A stretch of DNA of 29,411 bases. Origin: Collybiopsis luxurians FD-317 M1. Its lineage: Eukaryota; Basidiomycota; Agaricomycetes; Agaricales; Omphalotaceae. Made by a program: the position numbers and the translations under genes. This document shows, one piece after another, positions 20,155 through 29,411 of the stretch; within the stretch, counting starts at the first letter, position 1, and the number at the start of each line of letters is the position of its first letter. The notes below the pieces were generated by a model, which was not told the origin of the DNA, did not search any database, and saw only the letters and a program-made list of their open reading frames with translations. Location: positions 7,969-37,379 of the forward strand of contig KN834879.1 of the NCBI GenBank assembly GCA_000827265.1, read 5' to 3'.

Positions 20155-20292
20155 AAACAAGAGCAGGATCTCAAATGTCAGTTAGAGAGGGTGACAACTG
20201 GAATTCAGAGGAAACTGGAGCAATGATGTGGAGAAAGATCACACAAAACAGGTCCAGGATCTCAATTGCAAGTTAGAGAGGGTGACAATTGG
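20155..20292 (+). repeat. Two 47-bp direct repeats, possibly from a coiled-coil coding region
   Basis: Units 20155-20201 and 20246-20292 (offset 91) match at about 39 of 47 bases. Both read KQ-x-QDL-x-C-x-LERVT on the plus strand, a heptad-compatible, Gln/Leu/Glu-rich sequence, which suggests an internal repeat of a former coding region. The frame between them is broken by TGA at about 20224. Confidence 0.5.
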
Positions 20293-20506
20293 GCCATTTA
20301 CCATTGAAACTGAGATGATCTGGATCTTAGAGTCAGCCCAGTTTCAGACCGGTTCCTGGGCCGTACATTTTACTTCGTGTAAAACATAGTTCATTACAGG
20401 CAAAATGTCATTGTATTTTTCCATACATTTACATGCAAAAAAGTAAAGTATTTTCAGAAATTTTCATGTGAAAAAGAACACTATTGCATATATTTAATTA
20501 TGGCAA

Positions 20507-20916
20507 TTAAGCGGCAAAATTTTCAGTTGACCGCAGTGAGTTCCGGACAAAGCATTGCCAGCTACAGCTATGGGAAGTTAATTGTTTCTTATCCATCAAT
20601 CTAAGGATACATGCTGTAGCATCTGACATGGCACAGCTTTGAGCACTAATGGGCAGTGGAATCCTGTGATCCCTTAACCTAGATATATTTGATGTACATT
20701 TTGCCACAGCTTTGGACAATCGAATGTTCTCATTCATCAGTCAAATGAAAAACGTTATACCATACCATGTGACCGAGAGATTTCATAAATAACAGGTCCG
20801 AAGGGACGCTCCATGCCAAGATCCCATTCGACTTTTCGACCTTTTTCTGATCGATTCATTCTGTGCAGTGACTTACTTTTGCAATAATCGACCCATTCTT
20901 CCGCATTTTTTGGCAT
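20507..20916 (-). CDS. Possible small two-exon gene, unknown
   Basis: ATG at 20916-20914 opens 51 codons (MPKNAEEWVDYCKSK… RKVEWDLGMERPFGPVIYEI) with a GTATGG donor after RSHG. A second open frame continues to 20507 (NIRLSKAVAKC … LRDHRIPLPISAQ). Joining them needs a very short intron of about 32-37 nt that I could not phase cleanly. The composition looks coding and CpG is normal. It is divergent to the gene at 21,164. Confidence 0.35.
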
Positions 20917-21163
20917 TTCAACACATGGAAGGACTAGTGAACCAATGAGGTGTGTTGAACGTCACAAAGAAGGAGGGAAATAACTTGCGCGGTAGGTAAT
21001 CAATTTGAAGTATCAAGGATACAATTGATTCAGATTGAGTTTCATTATTCAAGTAGGTAATTACCCTTTGAGAGATGAGGTTCCGAGCCAATCCACTGCA
21101 ACTTGTACGTTATTACCCTCTCGATGATTTTTTGAGAATATAATGCGGGCTCTTTCCTTCCAG

Positions 21164-23403
21164 CTGGTCCTTATGCGCCTTCCACCAGTTACAGTGCTAG
21201 AAGCAGCTACCCACAAGCAAATTTTGAGCAGGCGCCGATCGCAAAGGCACAACAACCTCTTTCTCTCGAGAGTCTTAAAAACAGATTTGTCCATTGCATT
21301 AAAACCGATCCTCACCCGACTATTATCCAGCAAGCATCATATAAACGACTCAGGGACAAGTTTCTGGTCTACATCAGCCTTGAAGAGCAAGAGCGTGAAG
21401 TAGAGATATACGACGAGCTAGGTGATGCAATATCGGTGTACAGCAAGAATCACGACGACACAGGGAATCGACAGATGCGATATCAGACTTTCAAAGCCTT
21501 ACGTGCATATATTCACACAGGAAGTCAGGAAAATTTGGAACGAGCTTTGAATGCGTGTGTAGAATGGGAGTCTGACAAAGGAGAAGTAGGAGGTATGTTT
21601 GCGCATAAAGAATGATAGGAAGGCATGCTGCGATTCCTTGGGAAAAGCGTGTGCACTTTCTATCCATGTTCCAAGTCCCACTAGTAATGTCACTAACACT
21701 CAACTTACAGATCTCACTGGAGCTGCAACTCAGAAACAAGAGGAAGTCAATATCAGTCAATCTCCCAGCGAGGTTTGCAGTATTGTCTATCCTAGGCCAG
21801 CGACAGAGTGGCTGGTGCATAATATGAGCTGGGTTTCAGAGGCAGAAAGACTCCAAATCCACATTCACAGTGATGTTTGGGTAACTGAAAATGGTGCTCT
21901 GGAGCCTATAATGAAATTGTGTGGGCCGCGAAACTCTGAAGTTGTTTCTTTTGCAAGTGCATTAGTAGAACACTGTGGATTCAAAGTTCTCTTAGAGTTC
22001 CAGGACCCTCAGAGTGAAGAAAATATGGGTGGAGGTGGTAATACCAGTGCTAATCATGAACCCGATGAGAGTAGCAATAAGGCCGAAACTGACAAGGACT
22101 ATAAGTAAGCTGTAACTTGCAAATAATCACTTGTAATTTTTGATCTCAGCTATTTTTTACAGGCCATATATTGAAACTGGGATGGAATGGGCTTTTTCAG
22201 ATTCCCCAAATGAGCTACAAATACCAGTTTTTAATACACGGATACGATTGAGGGTAATTGTTTATTGTCCTGATACTTAGATATATGAAATTTAACTTGG
22301 TGTAGATTCCAGAAGAAAAAACAGGCTCAGAAAAAAGAAGATTTTCCGGAAGATCATAGAGAATCTTGTAGAATTCAGTTGGAAGAACTTCATAAGTATT
22401 GGAAGCTCAAAACAGGATTGGTCTATGTTTGGATTAGCCAAAATGCAAAATACCTTAAAGTGTAAGTGTTCTATGGCTTAGCATGCGCAAGAGCTATATT
22501 TACTTGCTTTACAGTCACAGTTCACATGATCATATCAATGCTGCCCAATCAGTTGAAGATGGAAATAATTTTGGTTTTCAAGGACAAGGTGGTCCTACAG
22601 GGCCGAGTGTAACAGTCATAGGAACAAAAACCCATAACAGAACCACTCAAAGATTGAGGCCTTTTCATACCATATCAATGGCTGGCAGACCGGAACATGG
22701 AAGCCGAGGAAAATCCTTGCAAGTTATTCGAGGCCCTGACATGGGGCTTCTGACAGGAGATCCCAAGCTTGACCTCAAATTGGTCGTTCACTCTTCAAAG
22801 GTAGTTAATTGTTTCTTTGGCTTAAGGATCAATATAGAGTGATGCATTTCCACAGCATCAAATTGTTAGCATGAATATTGAAACATACTGGAGAGTGGCT
22901 CCAGTACGAAAGAAGTTATATAATGACAATCAAGATCGGTACAAGCCACTTGAGGCCCTTTTCATTTGTCATCAGGTATGTTGCATGCTTCAATCTGCGC
23001 CCACTGAATTCAAACTGCTATATAACAGCTGGCTGTACGAAATATATTCAGCTTCTTCTCTCATAGCTATCATGATAAGGCTTTCGGCGGCACAGATGGG
23101 ACTGATTTTAGGCCCAAAAACACCTTTATGGGCCCCAGAGTAGCCGCACCTGAGCATCAGGTTCAGGCAGGTGCTAAAACTCGCTTCATGCCAACATGGA
23201 AGGAGTGGACAGGGCTTTTGAGTTCAGACAAGAAAAAAATCATGGATCTGGATATGATTCTATTTCAGTATGAAAACGGAGAGAGCCGATGGGAGGAGGA
23301 TCGACCCGAATGGCAGAATGTCCCTAATTCTGGTCTACTTTTGAATCAGCAAGGATTACTCCCAATTTGGAATGTTCCAGTGTTGCAACATTCACAAAGG
23401 TAA
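21164..23403 (+). CDS. Well-preserved gene of at least seven exons, unknown function
   Basis: Exons 21164-21592, 21711-22104, 22163-22253, 22313-22461, 22515-22800, 22856-22975 and 23029-23403, closing with TAA at 23401-23403. All six introns are GT-AG, 53-118 bp, and all phases match, giving about 610 codons with no premature stop. Landmarks: GPYAPSTSYSARSSYPQA near the start; a Glu-rich helix (LEEQEREVEIYDEL); PATEWLVHNMSWVSEAERL; a Gly/Asn/Glu low-complexity break; a basic segment KKKQAQKKEDFPEDHRESCR then LHKYWKLKTGLVYVWISQNA; SLQVIRGPDMGLL; ETYWRVAPVRKKLYNDNQDR; and an aromatic C-terminus (FMPTWKEWTGLL, RPEWQNVPNSG). The initiator codon is not in this first exon, which is preceded by a CTTCCAG acceptor; a short upstream exon is likely. 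No family recognised. CpG is frequent in the first exon and sparse later. In contrast to its decayed neighbours it appears to be under coding constraint. Confidence 0.75.
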
Positions 23404-23559
23404 TTCCTGATGAGTTTCAAAATATTGTCAGATCTTCTCAAGATCTTCTCTAAAGTGCGTAAATTTGATTTATTTTTCCACAAGTTGTTCCTCACTTCGG
23501 TTTTGAATGCTCATTGCAATTTGACCTTACACCTAAGCAGAGTCTTGGTATTTATTAGG

Positions 23560-24130
23560 GCATGTCACCGTGCCCGTACACCGACGGTATATGGGTGCCA
23601 TCTATACGGGTCCGTACCTGTATCGTCGCAACTTTTCAGGTCAAAAAATACAGTATAGGGTATGGGTCGGTACAAGCCGTATCAACCCATCCCGTATACA
23701 GCTGTAACGGCCGTACATACAGGTTCCATCCAAATATAGTAATTTTTCTATCCTTTATGATTTGAGACCGGGTGATTTGCAGCCGGTTGATGCCCAACTT
23801 TTCCAATTATGTTGGTTACCTCAGAGGGAAAGTGCATCCCGACCCCAACAATTGAATGGCGCAGTCGGGCCAAGAAGAATTAGGCACCCTGTTGGTGTCC
23901 ATTAGGGCGGCACTCAAAATTTGGTTGAATTTAGCTCAGCAGTGAGGGTATTAAGCATATAGAATGCAATTATATAGTTGAAATAGAAGATTATCTATGA
24001 ACTTCAAAAAGATTACTAGTTCTATCCTATATAACAGCAAATATACTACCATTAACTGTATAACCCATATACAGGATGGGTACAACCAGTACCTGTACCG
24101 TCCTAACCAACTGAACTCCAAAATATGGCT
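23560..24130. repeat. GTAC/GTAT near-palindrome clusters
   Basis: 23,573-23,715 is dense in CCGTAC/CCGTAT and their complements (CCGTACACCGACGGTATATG, GGGTCCGTACCTGTATCG, CCCGTATACAG). A second cluster lies at 24,058-24,105 (ACCCATATACAGGATGGGT, AGTACCTGTACCG). About 340 bp without such motifs separates them. They could be the ends of a decayed non-autonomous element; the pairing is too imperfect to define it. No gene seen from 23,404 to 24,430. Confidence 0.4.
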
Positions 24131-24424
24131 GTAAAAAGTACCAGTAACTTCAGTAATACAGACTATGAACACAAACACATACATCACATACAGATGTGGA
24201 TGAATTTACTTAGATATGCAAATTTTTATTCAATATAAGCATCACAGAATGCAACTATATCATATACAGTATAGCTTAAACAATGGGAATGAGAACCAGG
24301 AAAAAAGGACTAAACAACACTGATAATAAAAAAGAACAAAGTCAAAGAGAAGTCCCGGAATAACTAAGTAGATGATGCACACAATGTATCATCGCACTTT
24401 GATGGATCAGCTATATAAACACAA

Positions 24425-27270
24425 AATCTCGTCCAAGTCATGATCCTAAAACATCATTAGAATCGACTACTCCCCCTTTATAAGGCGTCACCAACCGTAT
24501 CCCCTCATGCTGACCAGCATCATCCTCTCCTTCGCCCTCCTCATTCTGCCAGAGACTCACACTCTCTTCCCGATCTGCATCTTTATCCCCCTTGGGATAT
24601 CTCTTCGCCAACCTCCCTCTCAAGCACGAATCACCTCCCCACCCGCACCCGCTCCCGAGTCTGTATCGGCATCCCAGCTTCTCGTCGAGTCCGTTACACT
24701 GGGGAACGACTTCAACGTCGCCGAACAAGGACTCGCACGATCTATTTTAACTATCTCACTCGAATCCTTCCGGCCCGGTTTGGCCCGCGGTATCATAGTC
24801 GGAGGGGCGCTGTCCTGGAGGTTTTCCTGTCCGGGGAGCGAGAAGGGAGAGGCGGTAGGGAAAGGATTTGCGAGGGCAGGTTTAGTATCTGTCGGGCGGA
24901 TAGGAGATCTCGTGAACTTTGTTGAGGGGCTCCTGCACCCGTTGCTACTGCTGCAGTCTGGGTCATCGATAATGAAGGGAACGATTGTGCGTGGCTGGGA
25001 GTGGGTAGTCCAGATATGCCGGGGGATGCTGCCGTTGCTCGATGTCCGTATATTGCGTTAGCGTCAACCCTCGCACCTCCCGTTCCTGTGGTACGTCAGG
25101 ATCGACCCTAGTTCCGCTCATTCCCGTGGGATGATATCGATGGACGACGAGTTGCGTGTCAAGCTTGATCCTGGTCCGTTTGTTCATCATCCTGCCAGCA
25201 CTATACAGAAACGAGGCGTCATCTCTGCACGCAGCGCCGGTGAAAAAGAGAGCGAGCTCATCGATAAAGGGGGCGTAGCACAGTCGATACTATTCGGAAT
25301 CGCTGTGATATTCCGTGCTGGTGCTGCTCCCTGGTGAGAGCCAGATCCCTCGAGAAGGACCGCACGGCACCATGGTACCAGGCGGTAAAGTGTCACGCAT
25401 TCCAGGTCGGCTTCTACCCTAAATTTGGCTCCTTCTCCTCGCGCGAATGATACCATCGACGGGACCAAATGGGCCTCTTAAGGCGCTGGTACCAGGATTG
25501 ATCCTTCTCGCCGTTCGCAAGAGGCGGTCGAGTTTGGTGAGATTCTTCTGGTCAACTTCGGGCATTTGTACGAGAGTTATATCGAAGCAGGTGGCGACGA
25601 AGCCTATGGCGAGGTTGATGATAGATGACACGGAGGTCTTGAAACCTCGGGAGAGTACTTTGAGTGCCGTTAGTACTGGAGATGGACATAATTGAGCAAT
25701 GGACATACGACAATCACCAAGATGGAGAAATGCACCTGAAACGAAATGAGAAAAACTGTTCACGGGCATTGAGCAAGTGATGACACACAGATAGCATACT
25801 ACGCAGGCAAAACCGAAAGCAAACAACCACCCCCAACTAGTCTGGTTTGGCCGACAAGCATTACGAACGAGTGGCCGTGTTGAATAATGCCAGCGTACGC
25901 ATCACATTCAGATAGAAGGCCTCCATAACTGGAAAAACCCGCTGTTAGCACATGGTCAGAAGGGCCGGGACTACGGGCACATACTTTAGGAAGTAAGTAA
26001 CACAGTGCTCAAGCTGAAAACGGTCATGAGCATTCTGGCTCTCCAGGCGTTCCGGGCAACTGGCACATATTGATAACCAGCGATATGGCAATGAGAACCG
26101 ATGCGTGCGCGAACAAGTCCGACGTGATGAACGGTTTTTTGCCCTTGATTTGACGGTACCTTCCGATGGACATGGAAGGGAGAATCGTGATAGAACAGCG
26201 AACGGCGTACACAGTGTCGGGAGTGCCATTTAACGCTATGAGTACAGAGCTAATTGGGAGTTAGTCTGACATCGTGTTTGAGTGGTATGGGAACGCACGA
26301 TACATAACCCACATTCCAGTGGCCAAAAGTTGTGAGTCGTTCCTTTGGAGATATCGAGGAGAGCATAGCGCAAATTCGTAGCTGATTGTGCGTGTTGAAG
26401 AGCTTGAATGAGCTAGGATTAGCAATCTTGAGTCAATCTGAATGGTGCTCGCATCGAAACTGAGCTACCCACAGCGACAGATGTCTCTACAAAAGATCTA
26501 CCTTCAGCAATAGATCGGCCGCAAAATGCAATATAAACGCACATCTGTAAGATTACCAATTGTCATCGCTAGAAGCCGCCAGTAAAACTTTGGACAATCG
26601 TTCTATTGACAATGAAGAGCGCGGTAATCATTTCTGTTCAGAAATACCAGTGTAAATTCGTCAAATTCGCCCCACATTCGATATAGTATAACTTACCAAC
26701 TTGGCGTAATCATTACCTTTACTTGCTGATTTGGCCTGGAGGCGGAACAGCCCTTGGTTGAAGACGCATAAAGAAGGCACTAGCCATGGCGAAAAAGTTC
26801 CGCCATTCTAATTTTTCCAGTGTTGAGCCACCAAACTTGGAAGCAGGATCAATACAGGAAAGAAACATCAGGGAAACTTTGAGGATAGCGTCATTGTTCA
26901 ATGTCAAAGCTGTAAGTGGGTCACGGGTCAAAGCCGTCCCCGGTCCGGGATCTCATTGACCCGCTCTGATCAGCGCCATCAGCGTTCTCGCCAGAACCCA
27001 ACCCAAATTTCGCGCAGAGGTACGGCCTTCGAGATTATGAGGCGCAAGTCGCTCGAGCATGGATCTGCTTCATGTTCGAGTTAACTTTTAAATTTTCAAC
27101 TTCCCGACATCTGCAGGTACTACATCAAGACTTCGGGTGCGGTAGAGGATGGAGATATCTCTCCTTGGATATATTCTCGCATGATCTGCCGGTGATGTGT
27201 ATGAATATTCCCGTCAATCAGAATCTCCACTACTGGTCTAGGTTATCGCGTGAGGTGATTGAATGCCCCA
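24425..27270. repeat. Segmental duplication, copy C unit
   Basis: Partner of 14,940-18,290 in direct orientation. It lacks the ~540-bp insertion and the long G run of the partner. CpG is very frequent: I count 13 in 24,661-24,780. Confidence 0.85.
24438..26830 (-). pseudogene. NIPA-like (DUF803) magnesium transporter, copy C
   Basis: The most complete tail of the three copies: GRLAKRYPKGDKDADREESV then SLWQNEEGEGEDDAGQHEGI and a stop at 24438-24440. This is the acidic cytoplasmic C-terminus seen in fungal NIPA-like proteins. Upstream: TSALRGPFGPVDGIIRARRR, SIINLAIGFVATCFDITLVQ MPEVDQKNLTKLDR (25,650-25,540), an FFLL-poor middle, LFAHASVLIAISLV (about 26,110), SITILPSM, and N-terminal remnants near 26,720-26,820. 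Frameshifts break it in several places, for example around the QIKG…ASDLFAH loop. The parallel reading with copy B supports a shared, already damaged or subsequently damaged ancestor. Confidence 0.8.
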
Positions 27271-27309
27271 TCGTTTTCAATCCAGAACCATCACTTGGCA
27301 CGTTCTCCG

Positions 27310-27845
27310 CATAACACCCATGAATCAACTACTTGACTTCTATCTGCCACGCTGCGATTAGATACTTTGACCACTCGTTGGGGATTAAAATGACGTTTCT
27401 ATAAACCATTTTCACTATGGATTGTTTCTGTTTCCCCGATTTGCGAGGTATGACAGTGTTGGCAAGTGCCCTCCGCTCTCATTGTTAATTGTTTTCTTCC
27501 GGTGTCGCTGCCCTATCTTCTTGCCGTCATTGTACATGCACGAGGTGCATATACAATTGATAGATGAGATCCGATGAAATTAAATACCAATTGCGGTATC
27601 TCCTACCCATGAAGAATGCATGTCAACTCATATCTTGACAGCAAACTTTGTTCGGAATCTTCCATATACTGCGTCGACATTGATTACAGGATGTGTTGGA
27701 CATGTATATCAAGTCTGGGCCGACAAACCGGGTCAAGCTGTCCAATTCCAATTAATCATGCAACAGCACGCACATCAGAACTGATCATGAGAACGTATCG
27801 GCTGTCAACCGCCAAAGTATAAAGAAAGACAAGCTGCAGCTGTAC
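27310..27845. other. Intergenic region upstream of the NACHT gene
   Basis: No gene supported. TATAAAG at 27818-27824 lies about 80 bp before the ATG at 27900 and only about 25 bp before the in-frame ATG at 27846, which favours 27900 as the start. Confidence 0.4.
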
Positions 27846-27899
27846 ATGTCAATCTCTTCATCGAGTGCCATCATCGCTATCATCACAGTGAAATCAACA

Positions 27900-29411
27900 A
27901 TGCGCAAAACCGCTATCAAAGTCAAGAAATTCTTCGGAAAGAAGAAAAATCAAAAAGCCACACTGGCTGGGAATGTGGCATCGACTAATGCTCCAGACTC
28001 CGAAACCGCATCGCAGGTACCTTCCACCTATCAATCGGATGCAGGTCCTGAGCCTGGGGTTGGGGTGACCAGTCAGAGTGGAACTGCATCTTCTGCTCAA
28101 CCTGCTGAACAGGAAACTGAGTTGCAGGTATCTTCTACTAAGCAGTCTGGTTTAGGATCTGGGGCTGTAATCGACACATTTGAAACTGTGTTGGGGGTCC
28201 TGAAAGAAGTTTCCGCACCTTTCACACCTTTGCAGGCTGCAGTAGGTGGTGTTATCGAGTGCATTCACATTTACAAGGTCGGTTCTCAAAGTAATTAGTT
28301 TCAACCACTAACCACATACTTTTGTATATAGAAAGTAGCCGGAAATACAGAGGCCCTTCAAGCTCTTACAAAGGATTTAATCTCGCGCACAAAACTTATG
28401 CATGAACACCTAAACAGAGATGACATGGATGCATCTGAGTGGATGATCATCCAAGATTTGGCCAAGTAAGATAATCACATTCAGATGGTGTTATTGACTA
28501 CTCACTTTCTTGCAGCAAGCTGGATGGGATCAACAAGAGAGTCAAGAAACAGATGCAGAGTGGCAATTTTAAAAAGGTGGTTCAAAAGGACCAGGTAGCT
28601 GATAGGATTGAAGCTTTTAAGAGGGAGATTCAGGATGCATATCAGGAATGCCAGGTAAAATCTAGATCAATGTCAAGCAAAATAATAGGCCTTATGCAAT
28701 TCAAACAGATGAAATTGATTTCTGCCATTAAAACAGACACTGGAAAAATCTTGGAGGTAACTATCATTTGTGACTAGCACATGCAAAAAATAATGGCATG
28801 ATTTTAGGGAATTGCTCTATCAAAGTTGGACCACTCTGCCAAGGCTTCTTATGATGCAGATGTGGGTGTACAATATGCTCGTAGGTTTTGCCATCCAGGC
28901 ACAAGAACAAAGATCCTTGAAGAGATCCAAAAATGGGCTTCTGATCCCAATGGCCCCTCTGGGTACTGGATCTGTGGTATGGCTGGAACAGGAAAGAGCA
29001 CAATTGCCATGTCTACCTGTCAGACCCTTGATGCAGAAGGCACTCTTGCGGCCTCTTTCTTTTGCTCTCGCCAACTTCCTGGTTGTAGAGAATACCAGTC
29101 GATCATTCCTACCCTGGCATATCAATTAGCCAGCTACTCTAGGAGATTTGCTTTTGCCCTCAGAGATATTCTTAGTAGATATCCTGATATTGCCTCAAAG
29201 AAGCCGGATGAGCAAGTGCGCAGGCTTCTCATTGACCCGTGGCAGGAGTTGATGAAAAATAATCAAATAAATATGAAATTACCAGTAGTTATGGTGGATG
29301 CTTTGGATGAATGTGAATCTGTTGAAGTGGCATTGGGCCCACTTACAGATGCAATTCAGAACAACAAACTTCCTAAAATGAAGTTTCTTTTTACTAGTCG
29401 TCCAAAGCATG
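27900..29411 (+). CDS. NACHT-domain STAND NTPase (fungal NLR-like), 3' end cut by the window
   Basis: Exons 27900-28277, 28332-28465, 28516-28654, 28709-28756 and 28808-29411 (open at the edge). All introns are GT-AG, 50-54 bp, and keep phase. ATG at 27900 (good context ACAATG); an in-frame ATG at 27846 would add 18 codons. N-terminus: basic KVKKFFGKKK, a Ser/Thr/Gln-rich linker, then a helical bundle (FETVLGVLKEVSAPFTPLQA … NTEALQALTKDLISRTKLMH) that resembles the MLKL/HeLo-like bundles heading basidiomycete NLRs. The NACHT domain follows: SGYWICGMAGTGKST (Walker A), FFCSRQLPGCREY, IIPTLAYQLA, VVMVDALDECES (Walker B), FLFTSRPKH. NLRs of this class are thought to sense non-self and trigger regulated cell death or defence. 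The C-terminal sensor repeats lie outside the window. No premature stop is seen. It is CpG-poor in the NACHT part. Confidence 0.88.

Noticed and set aside
20155..20292. CRISPR-like spaced repeats
   Set aside because: Only two imperfect units, eukaryotic context, and both translate to the same coiled-coil-like peptide.
24507..25061. 184-codon open frame on the plus strand
   Set aside because: It is antisense to the conserved C-terminal tail of NIPA-like copy C (DADREESVSLWQ…), is GC-rich, and has no family-like sequence. It is a shadow frame.

Overview
The window looks like nuclear DNA of a filamentous basidiomycete fungus. Genes are broken by short GT-AG introns of about 50-120 bp. There is a Ty1/copia retrotransposon, the NIPA-like (DUF803) genes have fungal-type C-terminal tails, and the right edge carries a NACHT NTPase of the type expanded in Agaricomycetes. 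The species cannot be told from the sequence. No bona fide tRNA, rRNA or CRISPR array was seen.

Layout. 1-6,045 is a CpG-poor block of three decayed multi-exon genes: an unrecognised conserved gene (minus strand, 647-2053), an rve/DDE-type integrase-like gene (plus strand, 2221-4111) and a Zn-ribbon-like gene with a Ser/Pro tail (minus strand, 4280-5760). A tRNA-like Pol III repeat lies at about 449-565. 6,107-11,073 is a full-length copia element on the minus strand, with both LTRs, PBS, PPT and gag-pol. It sits inside the C-terminal region of a NIPA-like magnesium-transporter pseudogene (copy A: 11,074-12,600 plus a small distal piece at 6,046-6,106). An unrelated 409-bp insertion lies exactly in the TATA box of the element's 5' LTR. 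12,820-13,605 is an assembly gap (70 N) bracketed by two identical 358-bp sequences, next to an unrecognised gene with a signal peptide (14,445 to 13,370). 14,940-18,290 and 24,425-27,270 are direct copies of one segment, each with a decayed NIPA-like gene (copies B and C). Copy B also holds a roughly 540-bp insertion with nested hairpins and a 10-bp-phased GCTC array, and a 19-G run. The 6 kb between B and C holds weak ORFs, a 47-bp repeat and one well-preserved gene of at least seven exons and about 610 codons (21,164-23,403) that I do not recognise. From 27,900 to the right edge runs an open STAND gene: a helical-bundle N-terminus followed by NACHT with Walker A and B. It is cut by the window.

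The unifying observation is CpG decay. Thirteen premature in-frame stops in four genes (the three left-hand genes and gag-pol) are all TGA, and most align with positions where I expect Arg, as CGA to TGA would give. The two LTRs of the copia element differ at four sites, and all four are CpG in one LTR and TpG or CpA in the other. The copia and left-hand blocks have almost no CpG, while the NIPA duplication block is CpG-rich. This points to cytosine methylation with deamination, or a RIP-like process, acting on repeats. The genes here do not form a pathway. This is accessory, transposon-shaped sequence with an innate-immunity-type NLR gene at its edge.
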